Assembly: GCF_009017415.1 (NCBI RefSeq) | Contig: NC_092410.1 | Location: 1,178,001 to 1,242,000 of the forward strand | From: Aspergillus flavus | Taxonomy: Eukaryota > Ascomycota > Eurotiomycetes > Eurotiales > Aspergillaceae | DNA length: 64,000 nucleotides | Direction: 5' to 3' | In this document: in pieces, positions 1 to 11,138 of the stretch | Position numbering within the stretch: the stretch's first letter is position 1 | How the letters are laid out: each line of letters starts with the position of its first letter | Notes under the pieces: model-generated | Told to the model about the DNA's origin: nothing | Seen by the model: only the letters and a program-made list of their open reading frames with translations | Databases searched by the model: none | Position numbers and translations under genes: made by a program

Positions 1-737
1 ACGGTCAAATGAGGGAAATGCTTATCCACCTCTTGGTTGTACAGAACCTCACCCTTGAACTCCTTATGCATCTTCTCCATGGAAACCCCATTGTACTGTA
101 TCTCAGAGCTTTTGCGAAGCTTTAGGCCATGCAGCTGCCCACATAGTGTCTTAAGGAAGGTCGAACAGCCGCTACCAGGCCTCCCCAGAACAATCAGCAT
201 CTCGCCGCTCTTTAGAAGACCATCAAAATTGCGTAAGATATGCTTCTCCGGGGACTTTTTCGCAAAGCTTAGCCATCCTGATGGGCGGAAGGGTTCCAGC
301 AGAATCGATCCCACAGTACTCTGATATTGCAGCGCCGAGCCTGATCCAGACACATTGAGATTCTGAAATACAACTCCAGTGGAAGGGGGACGAGGAATGC
401 CTTCCTTATCCATCAGCTTCAGTCTCATCCGAGTCCATTTGTATTGGTCGAATTGACCGCTGGTAGGATCCAGGGAAGGGTGATCGAGGCCAATATCCTC
501 AAGCGTATCTTTGCGTTGGAGACGAGCTTCACTCTCTTGAGAGCCAGTCGCACGACGTTGCAAGGGAAAGTTTGACGCAATGCGCGTCAACTCTGCTCTG
601 TTTTCGGGATTAATGCTCTCGAAGACTGAGGCATCGTCGAATTTTGACCCTCTTCGCTTGTACTGTTGTCTCATGTCCGTCACATCCTCATGGATTGAAC
701 TTGACCGGCTGCTGCCGGTGCGTTTCTCCTCTGTCAT
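1..737 (-). CDS. PDR/ABCG-type ABC transporter, N-terminal part (runs off left edge)
   Basis: This is the first ~245 codons of a full-size pleiotropic-drug-resistance ABC transporter, read without introns from an ATG at 737-735; the rest lies left of the window. The N-terminus is polar and Ser-rich, followed by the family's typical cytosolic lead-in and the start of nucleotide-binding domain 1. The Walker A motif GRPGSGCST lies at about residues 184-192, where the GRPGSGCS form is characteristic of fungal CDR/PDR5/Atr transporters. Family members are plasma-membrane efflux pumps for azoles, weak acids and secondary metabolites, with NBD-TMD-NBD-TMD order. The substrate cannot be judged from this piece. 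It is divergent to RRP1, with about 1.1 kb between the starts. Confidence 0.88.
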   Translation of the reverse strand, partial: MTEEKRTGSSRSSSIHEDVTDMRQQYKRRGSKFDDASVFESINPENRAELTRIASNFPLQRRATGSQESEARLQRKDTLEDIGLDHPSLDPTSGQFDQYKWTRMRLKLMDKEGIPRPPSTGVVFQNLNVSGSGSALQYQSTVGSILLEPFRPSGWLSFAKKSPEKHILRNFDGLLKSGEMLIVLGRPGSGCSTFLKTLCGQLHGLKLRKSSEIQYNGVSMEKMHKEFKGEVLYNQEVDKHFPHLT

Positions 738-1844
738 CTCGAATCATAAACTCAGACTTTGCGATAGATATGAACCAACTAGATAATATGTCAAGACTTG
801 AGCAGTGCGGATGTGAATTTGTGTTCACGTTGTAGATGACCAATGATGCACAACAATGATGTAAGTAGAATGCAATTGGAATCAGGCACAGAAGTCGAAG
901 AAACGAAGAGCAAAATTTGGGCGTAACAATTCCATATAAGGAAGCCCACGCATTGCGCGTGTAACACAATTCATCATCCCTGTACTGCAACCTGAATATT
1001 GACTGATCCAGTTTATGATGGCATTACGGTTTGCTAATTCCCTCGCAAGCTGACATTCAATTCGTCCCGCGGTAAGTGGTGATGTCATTGAAATCGAAAC
1101 ACAAATTCCTCAAGAAATACCCCTGTGGAGCAAACCCCAGGAGTTCCGCAATATCGCTGCATATTCTTCAACCTGAGTGGTTATTGTGTTCGTACAAATG
1201 GAGCCACCAGGGGTCATACAGAAGGGAATGCTGCCACCTGCCGGATGCGGCAGAGAAGAGAATTTGTCGGCGCCGAGAGTTGAAGAAGCGTATGTATGTA
1301 CCTTTAAAAAGCCCAGACGATTGGGCTCCCAGCTCTGAACCAGTGTTTCGCATCCCATGTTCGTACGTATATACAATGGACAGTAGGGTGAATTGGGGGG
1401 TATGGATATCACTCTTATTCATGTAGTTTCATAGATACCTGTGATCCGATAACAAACCAAGTCGTCACTTTCTATTCTAGGATTTTAGCTTTTCTTATAT
1501 TGTTAGTCTCCAGCTAACTTTCCAGTAATCACTGTTCCCTATACTCAGTCTCAAAGCTAATTCTGCTTGCGAGTCCAGCGTCATTGATCTCATGATCTCT
1601 TGTGAATTGTACTGTAATAGCGCCGATGGATAGATGGAATCATAAGTTATCAAAGTTCCCCCACCCAGTTGGATCTCAGACTATAAGTGGTGCACTTACA
1701 TCTTCATCCAATCACAGCTCTAAGCTCCACCCGCCCAAACATCACAAGAGCAAACAGAGCAAACATTAAAAAAAAAAAGATTATGTCTGTATGATTGTCT
1801 TCGGCATATCAGTTAGACTTACAGCAAACAACAAAGCTACAGCC
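738..1844. other. intergenic, shared upstream region
   Basis: About 1.1 kb lie between the divergent ABC transporter and RRP1 starts. Several short open frames overlap here on both strands, but none has a recognisable motif or splice structure. An A10 tract lies near 1768-1778. I see no RNA gene. Confidence 0.6.
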
Positions 1845-2955
1845 ATGACAGATCTACAAAAGACTCCCTTCGTCAGGGAGCTCGCCTCCAGCGGTATGTC
1901 CCAAAATCAGTCAAACCCCAGCTCAATCGCATATGTTCACTTTGCGTCTCACAAGCCCAAAGCTAACATGTATCGCAGACAAGAAAATCCGGGACAAAGC
2001 CACCGACTCCCTAACTCTCTTCCTCCGCTCCAGAAGCGACCTCTCTCTCATCGAGCTCCTTAAACTCTGGAAGGGCCTGTTCTTCTGTACGTCCCGCGCG
2101 GCTCCCATGCCTACATAAACCCGAGGTTGAAATCCAATTGCATATCGAGAAGACTAACAACCGACTCAATCAGGCTTCTACCACTCCGATCGCCCACTCA
2201 CACAACAAGCGCTCGCGCGGAACCTCTCCTACTCGCTCGTCCCGACTATTCCCCGCTCCGCCGTCCATCGCTTCCTGCGCGCATTCTGGATCACCATCGG
2301 CCGGGATTTCCATTCACTGGATCGGTTGCGACTGGACAAGTACCTGCTGCTGATCCGTTTCTATGTCGGGGTTGCATTTGAGATTTTCCTGAAGGGCGCG
2401 CAGCAAAAGGCCGCACAGGACAAGGACAGCAACAAGAAGCGGAAGAGGGAGGCTGAACAGAACGGAAAGTCAAAGAAGCGGTCGAAGGGAAAGAAGCAAA
2501 GCGAGGCTGTCGAGGAGGAGGAAGAGGAGCAGAATGATGAGACGAAATGGGCGGAACTGGAGTCGTACATCTCAATCATGGAAGAGGGTCCACTTTGTCC
2601 GCTGAACTTTGACCCCGACCAGCCTCCTACTGATGAGAAAAAGGATTATGTCGCCATGCCTCATGGTCCCGATGGGCTGAGGTACCATATCATGGATATA
2701 TGGATTGATGAGGTGGAGAAGGTACTTGAGTTTGAGGAGGGCTCTGATGGGGTGCGGAAACCGAAGGGCGATGTTCCCATTGAGCTGATTTTGAGACCCA
2801 TTGAGAAGTTGCGGGCCGACAGCCCGTACAAGCCTGTTAGGACTCGGGCAAAGGAGACGTTGGAGGATGAACGATTGATCGAGTGGGGATTCCGGACCCG
2901 GAAGGTCGATTCGGATGAAGAGGATAGTGACGAGGAATGGGGTGGATTTGATTGA
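1845..2955 (+). CDS. rrp1: ribosomal RNA-processing protein 1 (RRP1/Nop52 family)
   Basis: The predicted protein has 312 residues in three exons: 1845-1893, 1979-2086 and 2174-2955. Both introns have GTATGT/GTACGT donors and CAG acceptors, and the frame is continuous. The N-terminal ~140 residues are the Nop52 helical domain, with a KxWKGLFF-like segment, a SYSLVPTIP segment and LDKYLLLIRFYV. This is followed by a long Lys/Arg/Glu-rich stretch (about residues 150-190) likely to act as a nucleolar localisation signal, and an acidic C-terminal tail ending in EEWGGFD. The yeast and human relatives act in the nucleolus in pre-60S maturation and processing of the 27S/ITS regions. It converges with the sphingoid-base kinase, with about 415 bp between the stops. 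The upstream in-frame ATG at 1791 was not used because the conserved sequence begins at 1845. Confidence 0.9.
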
Positions 2956-3370
2956 TTTTGATGTATTACCAAAAAATTTGATGTCTATTGTGGGGTTTTC
3001 ATGGTGTTAACTCTTTATACACAATTATAGCGGTCGCATATTTCTTTTCTTCTCAAATTAAAGGCTCCTATTGCTGGTTCCGAGATATAGATACAACAAC
3101 AATGGTCTTTCTATGAACTCTATAGTAAAGCTGTATACATCACGAGCTATAATTGTTAGCCAGTTCTGGCTAATGGTATCAAGCTAGCAGAGCCCCAAAC
3201 CAACTGCATTAAAAGCATGCCTGTGCTTCCTCAAAAGTCTTGCGCGCGGGTATCATAAAATGCGAAGACCAGTAATAGTAAATATATGGATACAACCAAA
3301 AGACATCACCAACGACTTGCTTCTTTATCGTGTCTCTTTTTACTTGAAGCAGGGAACCGTGTCAAGCATA
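2956..3370. other. intergenic between convergent genes
   Basis: This AT-rich stretch presumably holds the 3' UTRs of RRP1 and the sphingoid-base kinase. Nothing else is recognisable. Confidence 0.6.
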
Positions 3371-5091
3371 TTACGGTCTCGGGCCCTCTGCCTCATAAAG
3401 ATGTCCCGATTTAGAAAGCACTGTACCGAGACCTTTATGGACTTCAGCCTGGAGAGCTTCGAACGGGATGCTTTCACCGTCGACGCTGATATAACCTTCC
3501 TTCTGACGAGGGACCAGGCGGTAGGCAGCAGCTTTGCGGATCTTGACATCGGGCATATCAAAGAACTCATTCTCAGGGATGGCAGTCATCATCTTGAGGG
3601 TCGTAGTACGGGGAAGTGTTCCGTTGATAGTGACAATGTCCATTAACCCATCGTTGGGCACGGAGGCAGGGAAGAAATTTGTGTCCTTGGATACAATAGC
3701 CATTTTGCCTGCGTAAAAGTTGCCCATTTCTTCTCCTGGAACAACTTCCCAATCTTTGGGAAGATCATCCTGGACCGTGCCGTATCTAAGCTCGGGAAGA
3801 CCCTTGGACTGTCCTGCAGTCTCTTCGGGGGAACGGCGCGGAGCTGGGTTGTGTGCGTATGTATTGTAATGGTCTTTGATCGCTCTTTTATCATCAATCT
3901 CCACTTTGATGGCGAGGTCGCATGGGTACACCGTCCGTTGCATGATGCGTACAAGGAAACCGTACGTGAAACGGTGAGCCCCCATCCATCGGATGTTGTC
4001 GGTTCCAAGGTCCGATTCCGCGATGACACCGAAGGATTGAGACAGGAACGACAAAGTCCGAGTGTTCCCTTGCGTAAGCGAGACCAGATCCATAGGCGTT
4101 CTCAAGCCTTTGACAATCGCAAGCGCTGCCACTGAAACATTGCCCGTCCCACAAAGGTTCCATGCCATGGCATTACCAGAGCCGCAGGGAACCATGGCGA
4201 CGGCTACTTTTGCCAGTGCTTCTCCAGCATTCGGTTTCTTTCCGAGACCATTGAAGACCTCATACGGTAAACCATCACCGGAACAGCAAACGATAGCATC
4301 ATAGGCATCGATGTCGATCTGCTCCACGATCTCGGTGGCGTGGCCTCGATGTGTTGTTTGCTGCACATCAACCACACAGCGCGCAGCGGCGAAGACCGGT
4401 GCTGCATGTTTGTGATAGATCTTAGAAGCTGCACCTTTACCGCCAAATGGGTTGATTAAAACTTTAAGTCTCTTATACCGTTGTGCTTCGCCATATGCAA
4501 GGTCTAACAGTCGCGAAACCCACGTCTGCGCATTTGCCTTTTCTTTCTCACTGATCGGGTACTCAAGGGCAGCCACAGAGATGCTGCCTTTGGTAGCGGC
4601 TTGGGCATAGGTGATAGTTAGGCCCGCAGGGGAAAGATCGGCATCAAGAATATTATATAGCCCAATGGAATGGGTAGTTTTAGCTGTAATAGGTACAGTT
4701 AGCCAAATCGAACTTTTTTCTTTGAGTTGACGGGTGATAAGTTTCCCTCCGAATCAGAACAAAGCAAAATGCGATAAGAAAGAAAATTAAAGGAAAAAGA
4801 AAAGGGAAAGAAGGAAAATATTCAGTGTGACATACATGACTTGGCCAACAAGCCACAGCATGCGCGCTGATCTTTTGACTTTGGGCGCTCGTCTGTAGCA
4901 CCAGAGTTAATCAACAAGGAACTCTACGAGCCATTGGTTCCTAACCACGTACCGACAACGAGAAGGGAGTCACCCCCGATGGAAAGAGAAACCGATTGTG
5001 CAACCGTTAAGGTTGAATCGTGCTGCAGCAATCGTTGAGAATCCGGCTGATCCGCATGATTGGAAGAAGGGCCATTGGAGGGAGAAGTCAT
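3371..5091 (-). CDS. lcb5: sphingoid long-chain-base kinase (LCB4/LCB5, DAGK-fold)
   Basis: Predicted 502 aa in three exons: 5091-4953, 4892-4836 and 4683-3371. The small middle exon (57 nt) restores the fungal Cys-Cys-Gly-Leu-Leu segment and joins in frame at both sides. The catalytic DAGK domain starts around residue 140. Visible motifs are NPFGGKG (~143-149), the nucleotide-binding GDGLPYEVFNG loop (~201-211) and PCGSGN (~231-236). The C-terminal half carries the ISVDGE segment of the sphingosine-kinase clade. The enzyme phosphorylates dihydrosphingosine and phytosphingosine with ATP to long-chain-base 1-phosphates, normally on endomembranes. No alternative family fits these motifs. The 152-nt intron 2 and the short exon 2 make this gene easy to mis-annotate. 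Confidence 0.93.
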
Positions 5092-6147
5092 GATGTTAGT
5101 ACGTTGGGAAGCGGAAATCGCATCCTACCGAGGGATGTATGGGTAAAAGGAGAAAAAGGAACAACTCTGGCAGGGAGTGATCAACAGGCCAGAGAAAGAG
5201 AGAGGAGGTTAAGTAAGTAAGTTACTTAGAAGTAAGTACGGGGTATGGAAGCGACGGGCGGAGGTTCAGGAAAAGGCTAAATAGATGATCATAAATGTCG
5301 AAAAATTAATAAAAAAGAATTGGCTGACTTGGTTTCATTTAAATGTTGCAATGAATGGCCCACAGTTCCCTCAGGTACAAGAACTGGGCCTTTTTCTATT
5401 TTGAGTATTTCTCTCGCCATGATGGACCTGTCAGGGCGGATTTCCTCTTGTGATTTTTTTTTTTTAATTTTTTTTTTATTCTTAGTTGTATTGTCCCTTT
5501 CCACTTCATCCCTTCAAGATACTCTCTCTCTACTACGGAGTACTATCACTTCCGGCACTTCCGCGCGTAATACTAGACTTACTTGACGTTTGACATGGGC
5601 TGAAGAACCATAGCCATTGTCGACCCCTACCCATGTTTCTTTCTCAATACCGAGCCCAATCATTGGATCCTTTCCCTTACTATGTGTAATGAACCTTTCC
5701 TGAAACCAAATAACCCTTCCGTTGTCTCCTCACCCAGGGTTGGGCCATTCCAACAGCCGAGGCATCAGCGATCTGCGGGGTGTGGAGACCGAGGGATACT
5801 TAATTAACACTTGAATGTAATAATAAATAGTACCCATTGTACTGTATATAATACATGGTTAACTGTACCATCGACTGATCGACTATCTGTGCGTTAGCGA
5901 GGAGAAACAACCTGGAACCCCATTGAAGGTCTATGTGTAAAAAAATTCTTTCATTTCAAGAAGAGGGAAAAGGTCTTTTCTCATCCAGTACAACACGGTA
6001 GAAAAAGGAAACACGTATAGTCAAGAGATTCGTCCATCAGAGTCACACTGAAGAGAGAACAAAACGCAGATCAAATACAATAGATACTATGATAATAAGA
6101 TAGAATGTAAAAGGGTAATCAACTATTCAAGCGCTGGTCAACATCAA
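5092..6147. other. intergenic
   Basis: This 1.05 kb region is the promoter side of the LCB kinase and the 3' side of beta-COP. It contains a T-rich tract (about 5453-5479), an exact TACGGAGTA at 5534-5542 and scattered AT-rich sequence. No gene is seen. Confidence 0.6.
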
Positions 6148-9100
6148 TTAGGCAGTCGAGGCCTTGAGGCCTTTCAGGGATCCCAAACTCAATGCCAGTC
6201 CCTGCGAACGGCTTCTTATCCGTACAAAACCAGTGATCGGTCCGTCGTCTCCTTCCTTCTCGATGCTCAAGTTTGCAAGTGCGTCCTCGCCTGTGACTCC
6301 GTTAGCCGTCGTCCGACGAAATACTTCCATCACGCGGGTTTAAGTATACATACCAAATACGCTCCGGGCATATAGATTAGCACTCAAGAATCGACAGTCT
6401 CCTTTCAGCGATGCTTCTGGCGTCAGGCATGCCATGTTGGTGCTGTCCATGAGTTGCTTGAGGAATTCGCGGAGGCTCTTCGCCTTGGAGTTGATGTTGA
6501 CCTTGTTCTCCCACTCGAACTCGGTCCACATGGTCCGGAACTGGGTTTCGGTGCAGTGAGCGGGCTGGATGTAATCCATAATGTCGGCATGGATGTCGTT
6601 GAGAATGACAACGTGCGACTCGGTTGAGCTGGCGCCATCATACACGATATTACCAAAGATGACACCGGTGTCCGTGGACGATACCTTGACTGTAGCCTGC
6701 ACATTCAAGAAATCGCGGGGTCCGAGGTTGTGGGTTGCTGGCCGTTCGACAACCTTCAGGTCTCCAAGTGTCGCGAACTCGACGGACAGATTTTGCAGGG
6801 TTTCCAGAGTTTGGTTGACCAGAAGAACATCCAGAACAATATCGAACTGGTGGACCGTGACGTAGGCCTCGGCATAGACGGGATCCGAGAAACCAGTGAG
6901 TTGTACCACACGGCTGAGTTTGGAAGAGACAGTTTCCACTGTGGAGTCCCCGCCGGTGGCCTTGGCCAAATCAAGCTCGATCTCCTCCGCACCTTCAAGA
7001 GCGTTCTTCTTGGAGAATTGCCGGATAGGGATAGCATCATCGATCTGCACAGCACTCTTGGCTTTCTCGACTGCCTCCTTAGCAGCTCTCTTCTTGTCCT
7101 CTACCTGGACCATGGCCCGGAATGCCTTCCGGGTGTCCTCCAGGAAAGTGGTTTCCAGTTCCTTCCTCTCGGAGAACTCAGCAAGCGAACGTACACAGCA
7201 CATGATACGATCTACTGAATCCTCATCAATAGGGGCTTTGACGAAATGGGACTGGCCGACCCGGATAATCGAGATCATGATCAGCATTGCTTCCGCCCGC
7301 AGTGCGTTGGTCCGAGCAGCATCCTCAGAAACCTCAGAATGGCGCATCACCAATTTCGTCAACGTGGAAGAAAGAACGGTTGCTAGGTAGTAATCACCAT
7401 CCAAGATCAATTGACGGAGAGGAGGCTTCTGAGCAGCTTTGACGGCTTCAAGCCTGGCTGCAGCCGCGGACTGGCTAGTCAGAGCACTCTCAGTAGCATA
7501 TGTGCCGTCTGCCAGCACCTTTCTAGACCCTGTTGGTGCCGAAGGCTTGGCATGACCATTGACCTGTTCCTTGAGAGCACTGTCTTCTGGGGTTTCGTCG
7601 AGCAGCCGCTGTTCCGAGGCCAAGATAGGGATCTCACCCAAGCTAGCTCTGATCTTCTTCCAGGCTTCACGGATGTCCTTTTCCTCCAAGGAGTATTCAC
7701 CGACAACCCACAAGACACCGCGGTAAACCTTTCCGGCACGGACCTCACTCAAAGTCGACACCAGGCGATCGACGATGGAAGCGCGCAGGTTAGGGAACTT
7801 CTCCACGACCTCCTTGACGAACGAGATCACATCAACGGCAGAGTTGTTGTTAAAGTCCGCAATGAAGTCCATTAGAAGATCAACGACGCTAGCAGCGATC
7901 TCCGAGAACTTAATGGCACAGTTGTGTATCGATTGGATAAGAAGTTGACGATACTCGCTATTCTACATAGGCTGTCAGTTGGATGCTTTGTTGCAGGAAT
8001 CGGAAACATACCTTCTCGTATTGCTCATCTACAGTTTTGGCAAGCTCTTTCTTCAGTAGCATTACAATCTCTTCGACGTTCTTGCTGGAGACCATTTCTA
8101 ATGCGATGCCAAGGGCCTTCCGCCGAACGTCGATGTCCGGACTAGAAAGGACGCGTAGAATTTCCATTGTGAGATCCTCCAAGACACCTTCGTTGCGGAT
8201 CCTCAGCTGGTCAACCCGATCAAGAACAATGAGCTTCACATTGTTGTCGGCCTCTCTGATGCACAATTCGATTAACTTCTGGGCAGCAGCCTTAACAGCC
8301 ACTGGGTTACTGGTGAGAGCAGTGAGGGATGTCGCAGCTTCGTAGATCACGGTACTGGTTGAAGCGTCTAGGAGGTCGAAGATCAATTTGAGGTACCTCG
8401 CCTGCCGGTCGTTAGCAGCCTGCAGTAACCTTCTGCTCATCGATGACCCACCTTGTTCTGAGCGTTCTGTACCGCATCTTTCCTGATAAATTCGAGCTCC
8501 GCAAGTTGAAGCAATTCATCTGTATTCGGAATACTGTCGAATGTAGAGGCCAAGTACTCTAGGGCTTTCTGGTGACTGATGGACATGAGAGCCGCGAAAG
8601 CATTGCGCTTGCACGTGCCGTCAGTCTCGGTGTCGAGGAACGCCTGGATGAGTTCAGGCGCATCGGGAATAAGAGCTTCCGAATGTTGGAAAATAGAAGC
8701 GACAGCCCACACGGCATTCTTTCTCACATATGCATGACGGTGTTCCAAGCATGAGCGAGCTGACGAAAGGAGGGGTTCAATGAGTTCCGGTTCTCGGAGC
8801 TTGCAAAGGAAACGAAGGGTGTTGCCTCGAATGTATTCGTTGGGGTGCTGAAGGTCATTGCGGATACCGTTGCTGCGCGGACAAATGTACATTAGAGCAG
8901 CCACCTACTAACGGCCGAATGGTTTGCCTTACCAGACCAGGATCATCTCTTGCTTCAACTTGCCATTCGCATCGAGCTTCGGGCAGATTTCGTAGTAGAA
9001 GTACAGCAGCTTCTTGAGAGGCTTACTCTTCGAAGGCATCACAAATCGAATAATGTGCATCAACAGCTGGTGCATTGGATCTCCATTGAGCATGATCGTG

Positions 9101-9237
9101 ATGATCGTCCTCATCGTCTCCATCTTAGTTTCATCATTGCCCTTCTCCAACTGCACTTTCAAGTCCTGTATGGAAGGCTGATCAGCCGTGTTGTCCAAGT
9201 GGACAAGACTGTATGCATTTTCCAAAAACGAGGCCAT
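6148..9237 (-). CDS. sec26: coatomer subunit beta (beta-COP, SEC26)
   Basis: Predicted 955 aa, the usual length for beta-COP. There are five exons: 9237-8933, 8872-8452, 8401-8012, 7962-6354 and 6290-6148. The first ~500 residues are the adaptin-type HEAT solenoid; the block around [11 protein letters not shown], the [11 protein letters not shown] block and [17 protein letters not shown] are strongly conserved. After a charged linker come the beta-COP C-terminal domain and the appendage platform, with [10 protein letters not shown] close to the end. The protein is part of the COPI coat, recruited by Arf1-GTP to Golgi membranes for retrograde transport. The ATG at 9237 begins the conserved [12 protein letters not shown]. 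It is divergent from MAGO, with 423 bp between the starts. Confidence 0.97.
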
Positions 9238-9660
9238 GGTGACGAGGGTTTAATAATTGAGCGGCCGTGGCAGGAACGGGATAAGGAGGGAGGAGAGCTA
9301 AATGTGGTCAGTACAACAGACTATTGTTATTGATTGGATCCTTCAGGGGAGATGGGCAGGGAGAAGTACCGGAATTACTCTCCTCAGATGTTCGAAGCAA
9401 GCGGTAGGAAGGAACTTAAAAAAAAAAAAACAATTCGACTCCCCTCACCAGCCTTGCATTCACAGCATGTAATGTTGATCTGAGAATCAACGTTGTCCAT
9501 TTGCGCGGCGGAGAGCGCAAGCTGTCCGGAGTGTGTGGATGACTAAGCCCCCATCCCGTGCAAAGGCCCAACTCAACCCAGGCACCGGCCGCACCTGATT
9601 TACAGCCAACGACTTGTATTGTTCGCCGCAGCCGTTACTGGTGGAGAGACCCTGGAGAAG
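9238..9660. promoter_or_regulatory. compact divergent promoter between SEC26 and MAGO
   Basis: The 423 bp between the two start codons must hold both 5' UTRs and promoters. It includes an A-rich run near 9418-9431. No specific factor site can be assigned confidently. Confidence 0.5.
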
Positions 9661-10483
9661 ATGTCGACGCAAAATCAGAATGAACCCTTCTATCTTCGCT
9701 ACTAGTAAGAAATGGATACTCGTTAGCCCAGGTTTCCTCAGCTGCTGACAAGTCCTGCAGCTCAGGTCACTCTGGGCGGTTCGGACATGAATTCTTAGGT
9801 TGGTTTTGCTATGGCATATTGGCTTTCTTTCAGGTACTAATGATTACTAGAATTTGATTTCCGCTCCCTTGGTGATGGTCGCAGTGCCGCCGTGCGGTAC
9901 GCGAACAACTCCAACTACCGCAATGACTCCCTTATTCGCAAAGAAAGTGAGCGCTAGAGAAGGAATTCGCCGTGAGAAACCACATCGTCGCTAATGGGAA
10001 TGCTATAGTGTGCGTGAGCTCGTCGATGATTCAGGAGATCAAACGGATTATCAAGGAGAGCGAAATCATGAAGTATGCGATAGGTTATTATGATCAAACT
10101 TGAAATGGGATGTTAATGTGAAACAGGGAAGACGATTCCAAGTGGCCCCAGAAGAACAAGGACGGACGACAGGAACTCGAAATCAGACTTGGGAATGAAC
10201 ATATCTCCTTTGAAGTACGTTTCTAGCCCCGGAGTGGTTGGAAACAAGGCACATTTGTTAACATGCACGTTCTTGCGCAGACCGCGAAAATCGGCTCGCT
10301 GGTGGATGTTACCGAGTCTGCGGACCCAGAAGGTCTCCGCGTGTTCTACTACCTTGTCCAGGATCTTAAAGCTTTCATTTTCTCTCTGATTTCTCTTCAT
10401 TTCAAGGTAATACCAGATTCCATGAACTTCGAGGACACCGCTCTGACCATGATTCCCACCCCTCGCAGATCAAGCCTATCTAA
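9661..10483 (+). CDS. mago: exon-junction-complex core protein Mago nashi (MAGOH)
   Basis: Predicted 156 aa from seven short exons: 9661-9704, 9761-9798, 9851-9946, 10009-10072, 10127-10214, 10281-10406 and 10469-10483. All six introns are 52-66 nt with canonical ends, and the phases fit only in this combination. Conserved stretches are [82 protein letters not shown] and a terminal HFKIKPI. The length matches the family (~145-160 aa). Mago pairs with Y14 and sits in the EJC deposited upstream of splice junctions, affecting mRNA export and localisation. The last exon codes only Ile-Lys-Pro-Ile-stop. Confidence 0.96.
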
Positions 10484-11138
10484 GACTGTTACTTCACAAT
10501 GGTACGAGGCTGTTCAATTAAGGATTCAAAAATAGGGCGTTTTTGGATGATGAGGCAATTGAAGCCCGAGAGTCAGTTTCCCAATACATATACAACGGGC
10601 AGTGATGACGCAATACTATAACTGGCAACAAATTTCTACCGAGTGTGTAGCAAAGAAATAAATACCCATCTGATGACCTGATGAAGTGTGCGCAATTGTG
10701 GTTGTTCAGTAATGTGTAGTTTTGTATAAAAATAAACAAAAATCAAAATAAGAAGGAAAATAAAAAAAGAATTTGTATCAAAGGGGTGGAATGGAATTAG
10801 TAGACCCATAGCCAATAATGGGAGTGGAATGAAAGCCTGGCGATGACCTGAAGGCCAAGGCCCGCCAGGAATTATCCGCTCCAAGCGCTGGTTTGCCTCC
10901 CCCGCGCTCGCATGATCAGCGGGCTTATCCCTTTTGGGAAGTGCGTCTTCCGCCCCGGACTTCATGAGTCGAATGGACTTCCATTCACAACCCCTTTCAC
11001 TTCAAACCTTCCCTTTTATCTCTTCTTAGTATTTTTCTCGCATTGTGCTTACACATCGCTGGCCTGTTTTTCTTGTCCCGTCGTGTGAGACCCCTATACC
11101 AACCGGATCCGATGTCATTCCTTTTCTGATTCGCCTCA
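10484..11138. other. intergenic, GID4 upstream region with one short uORF
   Basis: This holds the 3' end of MAGO and the GID4 leader. A five-codon upstream ORF (ATG at 11112, TGA ending 11129) lies 9 nt before the GID4 ATG and could reduce its translation. No other feature is seen. Confidence 0.5.

Noticed and set aside
6730..7218. 162-codon plus-strand frame and its neighbours
   Set aside because: These are shadows of beta-COP on the opposite strand.
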